From assembly GCF_900188205.1 (NCBI RefSeq), contig NZ_FZOH01000010.1, positions 147,481 through 211,480 of the forward strand: 64,000 nt of DNA. The letters are read 5' to 3'. This DNA comes from Geodermatophilus saharensis. GTDB taxonomy: Bacteria > Actinomycetota > Actinomycetes > Mycobacteriales > Geodermatophilaceae. The notes beneath the pieces are model-generated. The model made no database searches, was not told the DNA's origin, and worked only from the letters and a program-made list of their open reading frames with translations. Positions within the stretch are counted from its first letter, which is position 1, and the number at the start of each line of letters is the position of its first letter. This document shows, piece by piece, positions 25,973 to 34,080 of the stretch. Both the position numbers and the translations under genes were made by a program.

Positions 25973-27478
25973 TCACCGATCCGGCCCACCGCCGCCGGTC
26001 ACGGGGGCGTCTCCGGGCGCCACGGATCGTCGTGCCAGGAGGAGGCCGACCGCGATCAGCCCGAGGTTGGTCAGGTACACCGGTGCGTTCGCCCCGATGG
26101 GTCCGCGGATGATGCTCAGGCAGGCGAGGCACGCGTACGGCGCGGCGAGCGCCCAGCGGGTGCGTGCACCCCTCGTCCAGTCCAGGTCGCAGCGGCGGCC
26201 GGCGGTGGCGAGCAGCGCCAGGGCGACGACCATGCCGATGGTCCCGAAGTCGACGAAGAGCTCGCTGTGGACGGGCAGCGAGAGGTTGGTGAACTCGTAG
26301 CCCCGGTTCTCCGCGACGTCGATGGAGGCGGGCCGTTCCTTGTCGGCCCAGATCGAGCGGGGGACGACGTAGAACACGCCCGACAGGGCGTAGGTGCCCC
26401 ACGAGTGCCCGCGCTCGTCGACGTACTGCAGGGCGTTGATCGCCTGCTGGAACCCGTCGAAGTCGATCCCGGCCAGGAACTCCAGGCCCTCCGGGCCGGC
26501 GGTGTTCGTCGTCGTGCCGCGGAAGGCGTTCGCCGCCGGGTAGGCCACCAGCGTGGCCATCAGCAGGGCGACGGCCATCCACCGGGCTGCCGGGCCCGAC
26601 CGCGGACGCAGGACCAGGAGGACCAGCGAGCCGAGCGCCGCGGCGCTGAGCGCCCGCGTGTTGACGAGGGGGTTGGCGAACAGCACCACGAGCGCCAGCC
26701 CCGCCGCCAGGAGGACGGCGTCGACCGCGTCGACGTCTCCCCAGCCGGACCGCCGGACCTGGGCCAGCACCCTGATCAGGGTCAGGTAGGCGGCCGCCGT
26801 GGCGAGCGCGCCCGGGAGGATGCCGACCAGCGCGACGGCGAGGCCCCCGGACTGCGCGAGCGAGATGCCGGCGGAGCCGAGCGCCTCACCGCGGGCGGAC
26901 CGGCTGCTGAAGAGTCCGCCCACCCCGCCCGCCGCGGCGACCGCTCCGGGGGTGAGCACCAGACAGGCCAGGACGTAGCCGGCGCAGACCCAGCGCGGCG
27001 GTTCGTCCACCTCGGCGTGTCCGGCCGGGACGGGACGGTCCCTGCCCGGCCGGAAGAAGGCCACGTACAGCGTCGTGGTGGCCAGCACGAGGAGCACGAG
27101 CGCCTCGGTGGTGTACGGACCGACGAGGACGGCGTCGTCGCCCCAGGCCGCGTCCCCGGTGGCGAGCTGGTAGGCGGGAGCGATCCCCAGCCAGGCGAAG
27201 GTGAAGACGAAGGTCACCAGCGCCACCGGGCGCAGGCCGGGGTGGGTGCTCCGGGCGATGCCGGCGCCGGCGACGGCCACCTGCAGTGCGGACAGGACGG
27301 CGTGGGCCGGTGACGTCCGCAGCGACCAGGGCAGGACCAGGACCACTGCCACGGCGGCACCCAGCAGAGCCGACGGGGTCAGCAGGCCGCCGGCGTCACC
27401 GCTGTCGGTGACGCCCTCGGCCGGCGCTGTCGTGTCGTCCCCGCGCACGGCCAGGCGACGACCGGATCCCCCGTTCAC
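25973..27478 (-). CDS. Wzy-like O-antigen/oligosaccharide repeat-unit polymerase
   Basis: A 501-aa membrane protein with 11-12 helices and a long outside loop. After helices 1-8, the loop at residues 315-400 carries AFRGTTTNTAGPEGL and WGTYALSGVFYVVPRSIWADK followed by LSLPVHSELFVDFG. This arrangement, with a conserved PRSIWADKP-like stretch in the periplasmic loop, is typical of bacterial oligosaccharide repeat-unit polymerases. It heads the minus block toward TagF-like, beta-helix and GT4 genes and is divergent from the Wzc-like kinase, its usual partner in chain-length control. Confidence 0.83.
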   Translation of the reverse strand: MNGGSGRRLAVRGDDTTAPAEGVTDSGDAGGLLTPSALLGAAVAVVLVLPWSLRTSPAHAVLSALQVAVAGAGIARSTHPGLRPVALVTFVFTFAWLGIAPAYQLATGDAAWGDDAVLVGPYTTEALVLLVLATTTLYVAFFRPGRDRPVPAGHAEVDEPPRWVCAGYVLACLVLTPGAVAAAGGVGGLFSSRSARGEALGSAGISLAQSGGLAVALVGILPGALATAAAYLTLIRVLAQVRRSGWGDVDAVDAVLLAAGLALVVLFANPLVNTRALSAAALGSLVLLVLRPRSGPAARWMAVALLMATLVAYPAANAFRGTTTNTAGPEGLEFLAGIDFDGFQQAINALQYVDERGHSWGTYALSGVFYVVPRSIWADKERPASIDVAENRGYEFTNLSLPVHSELFVDFGTIGMVVALALLATAGRRCDLDWTRGARTRWALAAPYACLACLSIIRGPIGANAPVYLTNLGLIAVGLLLARRSVAPGDAPVTGGGGPDR

Positions 27479-27668
27479 GCGCCCATCCTCACCGCTGTCA
27501 GCGGGCGGCGCCCACGCGCCCGGCGCGCGAGTGCCACCATGGGGGCGGGTCCTCCGGGCACCGCTGCCGAGGTCGTCCTCCCTTGTGGGTAGGCCTTCCC
27601 GCGTCAGCGGTCCTCACGCTCGACGTCACCTAGGGTCACGGCAGGCCGCCCGGGAGGACGGCCTGAGC
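27479..27668. promoter_or_regulatory. Divergent promoter region of polymerase and Wzc-like kinase; -10 TAGGGT at 27631-27636
   Basis: A 190-nt gap between two divergent starts. TAGGGT at 27631-27636 fits TAnnnT and would start a plus-strand transcript near 27643, leaving a 5' leader of about 26 nt with GGGAGGA (27652-27658) as Shine-Dalgarno for ATG 27669. The promoter for the minus-strand polymerase gene must lie in the left half; no clear box is seen. Confidence 0.45.
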
Positions 27669-29075
27669 ATGTCGCCGGAGAGACAGGACCCCATGAACCT
27701 GCGAGAGGTGCTGGACGCCGTACGCGCCACGTGGTGGCTGCTCCCCCTCGGAGCCGTCGCCGGGGCCGTGCTGGCACTGGTCCTCGCGCTGGTGCAGACG
27801 CCGCTGTACACGTCGTCGACCCAGCTCTTCGTGTCGACCACCGCGGCCTCCTCCACCCTGGACGCGGTCCAGGGCCGTGAGTTCTCCGAGGCCCGCGTGC
27901 AGTCCTACGCCCGGCTCCTCACCGGCAGGGACCTGGCCGGCCGGATCGTCGAACGGCTCGACGTCGACACGACCGAGGGTGAGGTGCAGGACAGCATCAC
28001 GGCCGCGGCGGTCCCCGGCACGGTCCTGATCGACGTGAGCGTCACCGACCCGCGCCCCGAGCGGGCGCAGGCCGTCGCCGAGGCGGTCGGGCAGGAGTTC
28101 CCGGGGCTGGTCTCGGACATCGAGGCGCCGGTCGCCGGTGGTGAGCCGCTGGTCCGGGTCACCGTGACCGACGCACCCCAGCTGCCCACCGCGCCCAGTT
28201 CACCGGACAGGTTCCGGTACACGGCGCTCGGGATCGTGCTGGGCCTGGTCCTCGGAGTGCTGGCCGCCGTCGCACGCCGGCGCATGGACCGGACCGTCAA
28301 GGTCCCCGACCAGGCCGCGGAGCTGGTCGGGGCACCGGTGATCGGGACCGTCCTGAAGGACGCCTCGCTGGAGACGAGGCACGTCGCGGACAGCTTCTCC
28401 CCCGGGCGTGCCGCGGAGGACTACCGGCTGCTCCGCACCAACCTGCAGTTCCTGCAGGTGGACGAGCCGCCGAAGGTCATCATGATCACCAGCCCGGCGC
28501 CGGGCGAGGGGAAGACCACCGCGGCGGTCAACCTCGGTCTGGCCCTCGCCGACAGCGGGCGCCGGGTCACGGTGATCGAGGCCGACCTCCGACGTCCCAA
28601 GGTGACGCGGTACCTGGGCCTGGTGAGCGGCGTCGGCCTCACCAACGTCCTGGCGGGCACCGCCGACGTCGAGGACGTCGTCCAGCAGTACGGGGACAGC
28701 GGGCTGTCGGTCATCGGAGCCGGGCCCCTCCCCCCGAACCCCGGCGAGCTGCTGGCGTCCACCCAGATGGCCGCACTGCTCGAGAAGCTGAGGGGCGACA
28801 ACGACTTCGTCCTGATCGACACCCCGCCGGTCCTGCCGGTGGCGGACTCCGTCGGGCTGGCCGTGCTGGTCGACGGGGTCCTGGTCTCGGTGCGGTACGG
28901 CAGGACGCTGAAGGAGCACGCCCGGCAGGTCGGGGTGACGCTGGAGCGGGTCGGCGCGACGGTCCTCGGTCTGATCCTGAACATCGTGCCGCCCAAGGCC
29001 GAGCTCGTGGCGACCCACGGCTACGGGCTCGAGTACGGGTACGACGGCGCTCGGCCGGCTCGGCACAAGGCCTGA
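27669..29075 (+). CDS. Wzz/Wzc-like chain-length determinant with BY-kinase domain
   Basis: A 468-aa fusion. Residues 10-230 form the Wzz region between two membrane helices (LLPLGAVAGAVLALVLAL and YTALGIVLGLVLGVLAAV). The cytoplasmic bacterial tyrosine kinase follows: AAEDYRLLRTNLQFL, Walker A SPAPGEGKTTAAVN near residue 275, Walker A' VTVIEADLRRP near 303 and Walker B FVLIDTPPVL near 380. The C-terminus HGYGLEYGY holds three tyrosines that could be the autophosphorylation cluster. It should control chain length with the Wzy-like enzyme. ATG 27669 (GGGAGGA leader) was chosen; ATG 27693 is the alternative. Confidence 0.88.
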   Translation: MSPERQDPMNLREVLDAVRATWWLLPLGAVAGAVLALVLALVQTPLYTSSTQLFVSTTAASSTLDAVQGREFSEARVQSYARLLTGRDLAGRIVERLDVDTTEGEVQDSITAAAVPGTVLIDVSVTDPRPERAQAVAEAVGQEFPGLVSDIEAPVAGGEPLVRVTVTDAPQLPTAPSSPDRFRYTALGIVLGLVLGVLAAVARRRMDRTVKVPDQAAELVGAPVIGTVLKDASLETRHVADSFSPGRAAEDYRLLRTNLQFLQVDEPPKVIMITSPAPGEGKTTAAVNLGLALADSGRRVTVIEADLRRPKVTRYLGLVSGVGLTNVLAGTADVEDVVQQYGDSGLSVIGAGPLPPNPGELLASTQMAALLEKLRGDNDFVLIDTPPVLPVADSVGLAVLVDGVLVSVRYGRTLKEHARQVGVTLERVGATVLGLILNIVPPKAELVATHGYGLEYGYDGARPARHKA

Positions 29076-29135
29076 CGTGGGCTCGTCGTCCGGACACGTG
29101 CCGACGGGACCGGTGACCCCTCGGGTGCCGGCGCC

Positions 29136-29813
29136 GTGAGGTCCGACGGGAGCCCCACCGACACCTCGCCGGGGCGCCCCTTCGGCATCCTGGTGGTCTG
29201 CACGGGGAACATCTGCCGGTCGCCGCTCGCGGAGCGGCTCGGCCGTGCCTTCCTCGACGAGACGGCGGGTGCCGAGGCCGCGGACCTCGGGATCGGCAGT
29301 GCGGGTACGCGGGCGGTGGTCGGGTCGGGGATGCACCCCCACAGCGCCGAGGTGCTGCGCGGCCTCGGCGGTGACCCCGCCGACTTCCGTGCTCGACAGG
29401 TGACGCGCGAGCTGCTGGTCGCCGCCGACCTGACCCTGACCCTGACCCGCGCACACCGGCAGGAGGTCCTGGCCCTGGACCCCCGCGGACTGTCCCGGAC
29501 CTTCACGCTCCTCGAGGCCCGGGACCTGCTCGGGTCCGTCACCGACGACCTCCCCCCGTCAGGACCGGACGCGGGAGAGGCTCAGCGGTCGCTGGTCCGC
29601 CGGTTGCACGCGGCCCGTTCCCGCCGCCGCGGCGGGCCCGCCGACGACGTGCGGGATCCCGTCGACGGGCCGCTCGAGGTGCACCAGGAGGTGGGTGACC
29701 TCATCTCCGAGGCCCTGCTGCCCCTCCTGACCCGCTTCCTCCGGGCGGCCGGGGTCGCAGGCCCCGACGGGGCCGGTGACCACCTGACCGTCGTGGGGGA
29801 CGCAGGCCGGTGA
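29136..29813 (+). CDS. Low-molecular-weight protein tyrosine phosphatase (Wzb-like)
   Basis: A 225-aa phosphatase, longer than the usual 150 aa. The P-loop is VVCTGNICRSPLAER with catalytic Cys22 and Arg28. GIGSAGTRAV follows as expected. The general-acid Asp is in DDVRDPVDGP, which lies later than usual because of an insertion rich in Arg and Pro (about residues 135-170). Standing 60 nt behind the Wzc-like kinase, it should dephosphorylate that kinase's tyrosine cluster and so cycle polymer assembly. The C-terminal 30 residues beyond the fold are unexplained. Confidence 0.88.
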   Translation: MRSDGSPTDTSPGRPFGILVVCTGNICRSPLAERLGRAFLDETAGAEAADLGIGSAGTRAVVGSGMHPHSAEVLRGLGGDPADFRARQVTRELLVAADLTLTLTRAHRQEVLALDPRGLSRTFTLLEARDLLGSVTDDLPPSGPDAGEAQRSLVRRLHAARSRRRGGPADDVRDPVDGPLEVHQEVGDLISEALLPLLTRFLRAAGVAGPDGAGDHLTVVGDAGR

Positions 29814-29867
29814 CCGGCGTCGCGCCGCAGGTGAGCGGCCGCCGGTGTCGACCGGCATCATGTCCGG

Positions 29868-30992
29868 GTGCCGGACAGCCGTGGAGACACTGACCCGCGC
29901 GTGACGCTCGTGCACGAGCGCTTCACCGAGTACGCCGGCTCGGAGATGGTGGTCGAGCAACTGGCCCGTGAGTGGCCCGGCGCCCCGATCCTCGCCCCGG
30001 TCGCCCGGCCGGGCGTGCTGCCGGCGGACATCGAGCCCCGCGTCCGCGGCACCCGCCTCAGCCGCCTGCTCCGCGGCACCACCTACGCGCACCTCCTCCC
30101 CGCGCTCCCGGTCGCGATGCGCCGGCTGCCCGTACCGCCGTCCGACGTCGTCATCGCCTCCCACCACGCCTTCGCCACCCAGGTCGTCCACGCCACGACG
30201 GCGCCGGTGGTCGCCTACGTGCACAGCCCGGCCCGCTGGGTGTGGGACCCGGCGATGCGGGCCAACGAGGCCGGTGGCCGGCTCGGCGCCGCGGGGCTGG
30301 CCGCGTTCTCCGCCGCCTACCGGCCGGTCGATCTGCGCGCCGCTGCCCGCGTGCACACGCTCGTGGCCAACTCACGCGCCGTCGCGGGCCGGATCCGGGA
30401 CTGGTGGGGCCGCGACTCCGTCGTCGTCCACCCGCCGGTGGACACCGAGTACTACCGCCCCGACCCCGACGTGCCCCGCGAGGACTTCTTCCTCCTCGCC
30501 GGCCGCCTCGTCCCCTACAAGCGGCCCGACCTGGCCGTCTGGGCCGCCAGGCAGGCCGGTGTCCGGCTGGTCGTCGCCGGCGACGGCCGTGCGCGGGCGG
30601 AGGTCGAGGCACTGGCCGGCCCGGACACCACCTTCGTCGGCCGGGTCGACGACGACGGCCTGCGCGACCTGTTCCGGCGCTGCCGCGCCCTGCTCATGCC
30701 GGGGGTCGAGGACTTCGGCATCGTCCCGGTCGAGGCCCAGGCCTGCGGTGCGCCGGTGGTGGCCGTCGACGCCGGGGGAGCGCAGGACTCGGTCGTCCCC
30801 GGGGTCACCGGCGAGCTCGTGCCGCTGGTCCCGGCCGCCGACGAGGTGGACGTCTGGGCGCAGGCGCTGGCCTCCTTCGACCCGTCCGCCCACGAGCCCG
30901 GCAGCACCCGCCGGCACGCCGAGTCGTTCTCGCGCGCCCACTTCCGCCGTGCGATGGCCGACGTCGTCGCGAAGGTCCTCAGCTCCCGCTGA
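29868..30992 (+). CDS. Family 4 glycosyltransferase (WbaZ/mannosyltransferase-like)
   Basis: A 374-aa GT-B enzyme: LVHERFTEYAGSEMVVEQLA, VVIASHHAFATQVVH and VVAYVHSPARWVWDP are the signature of the WbaZ-type group. The C-terminal half has FFLLAGRLVPYKRPDLAVWA, VVAGDGRARAE and MPGVEDFGIVPVEAQACGAP with the E-x7-E motif. Start GTG 29868 follows a CATCAT box by 6 nt. The 3' end overlaps the convergent GT4 gene by 14 nt (30979-30992). Confidence 0.86.
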   Translation: MPDSRGDTDPRVTLVHERFTEYAGSEMVVEQLAREWPGAPILAPVARPGVLPADIEPRVRGTRLSRLLRGTTYAHLLPALPVAMRRLPVPPSDVVIASHHAFATQVVHATTAPVVAYVHSPARWVWDPAMRANEAGGRLGAAGLAAFSAAYRPVDLRAAARVHTLVANSRAVAGRIRDWWGRDSVVVHPPVDTEYYRPDPDVPREDFFLLAGRLVPYKRPDLAVWAARQAGVRLVVAGDGRARAEVEALAGPDTTFVGRVDDDGLRDLFRRCRALLMPGVEDFGIVPVEAQACGAPVVAVDAGGAQDSVVPGVTGELVPLVPAADEVDVWAQALASFDPSAHEPGSTRRHAESFSRAHFRRAMADVVAKVLSSR

Positions 30993-32088
30993 CCGGTCGC
31001 CGGCCGACGACCGCGGCCACCGTCTCCTCCGCGACGTCGTCCCACGTCCGGCGACGGCGGTCCCGTGGCTGCGGTCGCGGTCGGTCGAGGTGCCGCAGCA
31101 CCGTTTCCGCCCAGCCCCGCACGTCGTCGGCGGGCAGGTGCTCGGCGTCGTCCCCGCTCACCTCGACCAGCGCCGGGTCCAGCGACGTCACCAGCGGCGC
31201 TCCCAGGTCGAGCGCCTCGACGGCGGGCAGCCCGAAGCCCTCGGCGAGGCTGGGGGCCAGGACGACCGCGCAGTGCTCGTAGCACCAGCGCAGCGTGCCG
31301 TCGTCGACGCCGGTCAGCTGGACGACGGCACCGTCGGCGAGGAGCCTCGCGTGGTCGGGGCCGTAGGCCTCGGTGCCCCAGGCCGGCGGGCCCACCAGAG
31401 CCAGGACGGCGTCGGGCCGCTCGCGCACCACCTCGGCCCAGGCCGAGACGGCGGCGGCGACGTTCTTGCGCCGGGAGGCGTCGCCGACGACGAGCGCGAA
31501 CGGCCGGCCGGCCAGCGCGTCGACGGGCACCGGGGTGCTGGCGAGCAGCTGCGGACTCGTGGTCAACGGGGCGACGGCGGCGCGGGGCGCCAGCCGCGGG
31601 TCCCACCGCAGCAGCCGCTCGCGGGTGGCCGCGCTGACGCAGACGAGGGTGTCCGCCTGCCGCAGGGACGCCGCGTAGGGCCGGCCGAGCAGGGTCCGCT
31701 TGGGCAGGGGGAAGTCGTCGGGCCGGTCGAACAGCAGCAGGTCGTGCACGGTCAGTGCCGTCCGCGCTCTCGCCCCGCGGGGCAGCAGGTGCTTGGTGCC
31801 CTGCACCACGTCGAAGCGCGCGCCCAAGCGCCGCGCCAGCGCGAAGCGCTCGTAGGCCGGGACCAGGGCCTCCGGCACGGCGGGGAGCGTCACGATCCGT
31901 TCCGGAGCACCGGCGATCCCGGCCAGCGCCCCTGCCGCGTCAGGGGCGGCGAGCAGGTGCAGCTCGACGTCGTCGCGCCGGGCCAGGGCGCGGGCCAGCT
32001 CCACGGTGTAGCGGACGATGCCCCCGCCGCGCAGGGACGGCGGGACGTGGCCGGCCATCAGCAGCCAGCGGACCGGGGCACTGCTCAC
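30979..32088 (-). CDS. Family 4 glycosyltransferase
   Basis: A 369-aa GT-B enzyme: LLMAGHVPPSLRGGGIVRYT contains the N-terminal glycine loop, and GARFDVVQGTKHLLPRGA and VTVHDLLLFDRPD-type segments follow (TVHDLLLFDRP). The C-terminal domain has LVVGDASRRKNVAAAVSAWA, LALVGPPAWG and LAPSLAEGFGLPAVEALDLG with the E-x7-E motif. GTG 32088 is chosen because GAGGCT ends 6 nt upstream; GTG 32106 is an alternative. It is convergent with and overlaps the 3' end of the preceding GT4. Confidence 0.85.
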   Translation of the reverse strand: MSSAPVRWLLMAGHVPPSLRGGGIVRYTVELARALARRDDVELHLLAAPDAAGALAGIAGAPERIVTLPAVPEALVPAYERFALARRLGARFDVVQGTKHLLPRGARARTALTVHDLLLFDRPDDFPLPKRTLLGRPYAASLRQADTLVCVSAATRERLLRWDPRLAPRAAVAPLTTSPQLLASTPVPVDALAGRPFALVVGDASRRKNVAAAVSAWAEVVRERPDAVLALVGPPAWGTEAYGPDHARLLADGAVVQLTGVDDGTLRWCYEHCAVVLAPSLAEGFGLPAVEALDLGAPLVTSLDPALVEVSGDDAEHLPADDVRGWAETVLRHLDRPRPQPRDRRRRTWDDVAEETVAAVVGRRPVSGS

Positions 32089-32404
32089 CCCGACAGCCTC
32101 ACACACCGGCGGTGCGACGTCGTCCGCCCGGCGGTCCCCGAGCCGCCCACCGGGTGCTGGTGCGGTGAGGGCAGGGTTCGAGGCGTGGAGTGAGCGGATA
32201 AATGCGCGCAGTAAGCAGTTCGGTCCCTCGGGCGCAGGACGGTGATCGCTCGCCGGTCACGTGTCACACAATTGAGTCGGACGACTTTCGTTTCCTGCCG
32301 TCCGGGGGTTACCGTCGTCCGGCCGGTTGAACACAACAGTTCCCGGCGCAACGGGGAATCTCACCACCGAGGTGCCTGCTCGGTGTCTGCACGGGGGTGC
32401 TGCC
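32089..32404. other. Divergent intergenic region, less GC-rich than its surroundings
   Basis: A 316-nt gap between a minus-strand GT4 and a plus-strand sugar transferase. Its middle (about 32190-32360) is visibly richer in A and T, with AGCGGATAAATG, CACACAATTGAGTC and GGTTGAACACAACAG. GTTG-aaca-CAAC at about 32325-32336 is a short inverted repeat. This is a likely regulatory region for the plus-strand gene. No certain -10 was identified. Confidence 0.35.
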
Positions 32405-33910
32405 ATGTCCCTGCTCGAGGTCGGTGACGGACGCGTCCGGCACGATCCCACTCCGGTCGGCCGACGGTGGCTCTGGCTGGCCCCTGGCCTGCGCGGCGAG
32501 GGCACGGCCGTCCGCCGGGCGTGGCGCGCCTCCTACGTCCGCCGCCTCGTGGTCCTCGACGCGCTCGCGGCGTTCGTGGCCGCTGCGGTGGGCTCGCTCG
32601 TCCCCGAGGGCGGCCCGCTCGTCGGGCTGTCGGCGAGCGCGGCCGTCGTCCTCGCGCTGCCGGTCGTCTGGCTCGGCGCGATGCTCGCCGCCCGCGCCTA
32701 CGAGCAGCGCTACCTCTGGGTCGGCCCGGAGGAGTTCCGCCGGGTCTTCTCCGCCGCCGCGCTCCTGCTCGCCACGGTCGGCACCGTCTCCTGGGCCTTC
32801 AAGCTCGAGGTCGCGCGCAGCTTCGTCGTCGTCGCCCTGCCGCTGGCGACCCTCCTGACGCTGGCCACCCGCCTGGTGCTGCGCCTGCGGCTGTACTCCG
32901 GGCGTGCCCACGGCCGGCACGTGCAGACGACGGTCCTCGTCGGTCACCGCAGCGGCGTCGCCGCCCTCAGCGCGCAGCTGGAGCGCGAGGCCCGCCACGG
33001 CTACCGCGTCATCGGCTGCTGCCTGCCGCTGTCGGCCGGCGACCGCGACGTCTTCGACGGCCTGCCCGTCCTCGGCAGCCTCGACGAGGTCGCCGACGTC
33101 GTCCGCCGGTTCGAGGTCGACACCGTGGCCGTGCTGCCCTCGCCGGAGCTCGAGGGGGCGCGGCTGCGCAAGCTCGGCTGGGACCTCGAGGACACCGAGG
33201 CCGAGCTGCTCCTCGCCCCCGCGGTCACCGAGGTCGCCGGTCCCCGCGTCCACGTCCGTCCCGTCGCCGGGCTGCCGCTGGTGCACGTCGAGCGCCCGGA
33301 GTTCACCGGCGCGCGCCGCATCGTGAAGGACGTCGTCGACCGCACGGCGGCCGGCCTGGGCATCCTGCTGCTCTCGCCGCTGCTCGTCGCGCTCGCCCTG
33401 CTGGTCAAGGTCACCAGCTCCGGTCCGGTGTTCTTCCGCCACGAGCGGATCGGCCGGGACGGCCGGCCGTTCCAGGTGCTGAAGTTCCGCAGCATGGTCG
33501 TCGACGCCGACAAGGCCGAGACGGACCTGCACGGCCGCAGCGAGGGCAACGCCGTCCAGTTCAAGATGCGCCGCGACCCGCGGGTCACCCGGATCGGCGC
33601 CGTCATGCGCCGGTACTCCCTCGACGAGCTGCCCCAGCTGTTCAACGTCCTGGGCGGCAGCATGAGCCTCGTGGGCCCGCGCCCGCACGTCACCCGCGAG
33701 GTCGAGCAGTACGGCTTCGACATGCGCCGCCGCCTGCTGGTCAAGCCGGGCATCACCGGCCTGTGGCAGGTCAGCGGCCGCTCGGACCTGTCGTGGGACG
33801 ACGCGGTCCGGCTCGACGTGCACTACGTCGAGAACTGGTCGCTGACCTTCGACGCGATGATCCTGTGGAAGACCGCCGGTGCCGTCCTCCGCGGCTCCGG
33901 GGCGTACTGA
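32405..33910 (+). CDS. Polyprenyl-phosphate sugar-1-phosphate transferase (WbaP/WcaJ-like), first copy
   Basis: A 501-aa initiating enzyme that moves a hexose-1-phosphate from UDP-sugar to undecaprenyl phosphate. The N-terminal part has four to five membrane helices and a Rossmann-like (CoA-binding-3 type) domain around VLVGHRSGVAALSAQLER and GYRVIGCCLPL. The catalytic domain begins at RRIVKDVVDRTAAG, with the family blocks FFRHERIGRDGRPFQVLKF, RSMVVDADKAETDL, RRYSLDELPQLFNVL, MSLVGPRPHV and KPGITGLWQVSGRSDLSW. All expected Asp/Glu and Arg residues are visible. ATG 32405 is the likely start; an in-frame GTG at 32327 would add an unusual leader. Confidence 0.88.
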   Translation: MSLLEVGDGRVRHDPTPVGRRWLWLAPGLRGEGTAVRRAWRASYVRRLVVLDALAAFVAAAVGSLVPEGGPLVGLSASAAVVLALPVVWLGAMLAARAYEQRYLWVGPEEFRRVFSAAALLLATVGTVSWAFKLEVARSFVVVALPLATLLTLATRLVLRLRLYSGRAHGRHVQTTVLVGHRSGVAALSAQLEREARHGYRVIGCCLPLSAGDRDVFDGLPVLGSLDEVADVVRRFEVDTVAVLPSPELEGARLRKLGWDLEDTEAELLLAPAVTEVAGPRVHVRPVAGLPLVHVERPEFTGARRIVKDVVDRTAAGLGILLLSPLLVALALLVKVTSSGPVFFRHERIGRDGRPFQVLKFRSMVVDADKAETDLHGRSEGNAVQFKMRRDPRVTRIGAVMRRYSLDELPQLFNVLGGSMSLVGPRPHVTREVEQYGFDMRRRLLVKPGITGLWQVSGRSDLSWDDAVRLDVHYVENWSLTFDAMILWKTAGAVLRGSGAY

Positions 33911-33952
33911 TCCGCACACCGAGTGCCACTCCCGACAATGACGCGGCGTGAC

Positions 33953-33998
33953 CATTCCACTGCACATTCGTGCGTCATTCCCGTCCGAGTGAGGAATG
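33953..33998. promoter_or_regulatory. CATTCC/GGAATG repeat set upstream of the second sugar transferase
   Basis: CATTCC occurs at 33953-33958 and 33976-33981, and its complement GGAATG at 33993-33998, all within the 170-nt gap before the gene at 34081. The last two form an inverted repeat with an 11-nt spacer. The gap is less GC-rich than the genes around it, which suits a promoter/operator region. Confidence 0.3.
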
Positions 33999-34080
33999 GC
34001 CGGGACAAATGGCGACGGCACCGTCCCGATGACACGATCGCCTGACGTGCCGAGACGCCGGCGCGGGTGATGGAGGAGTG

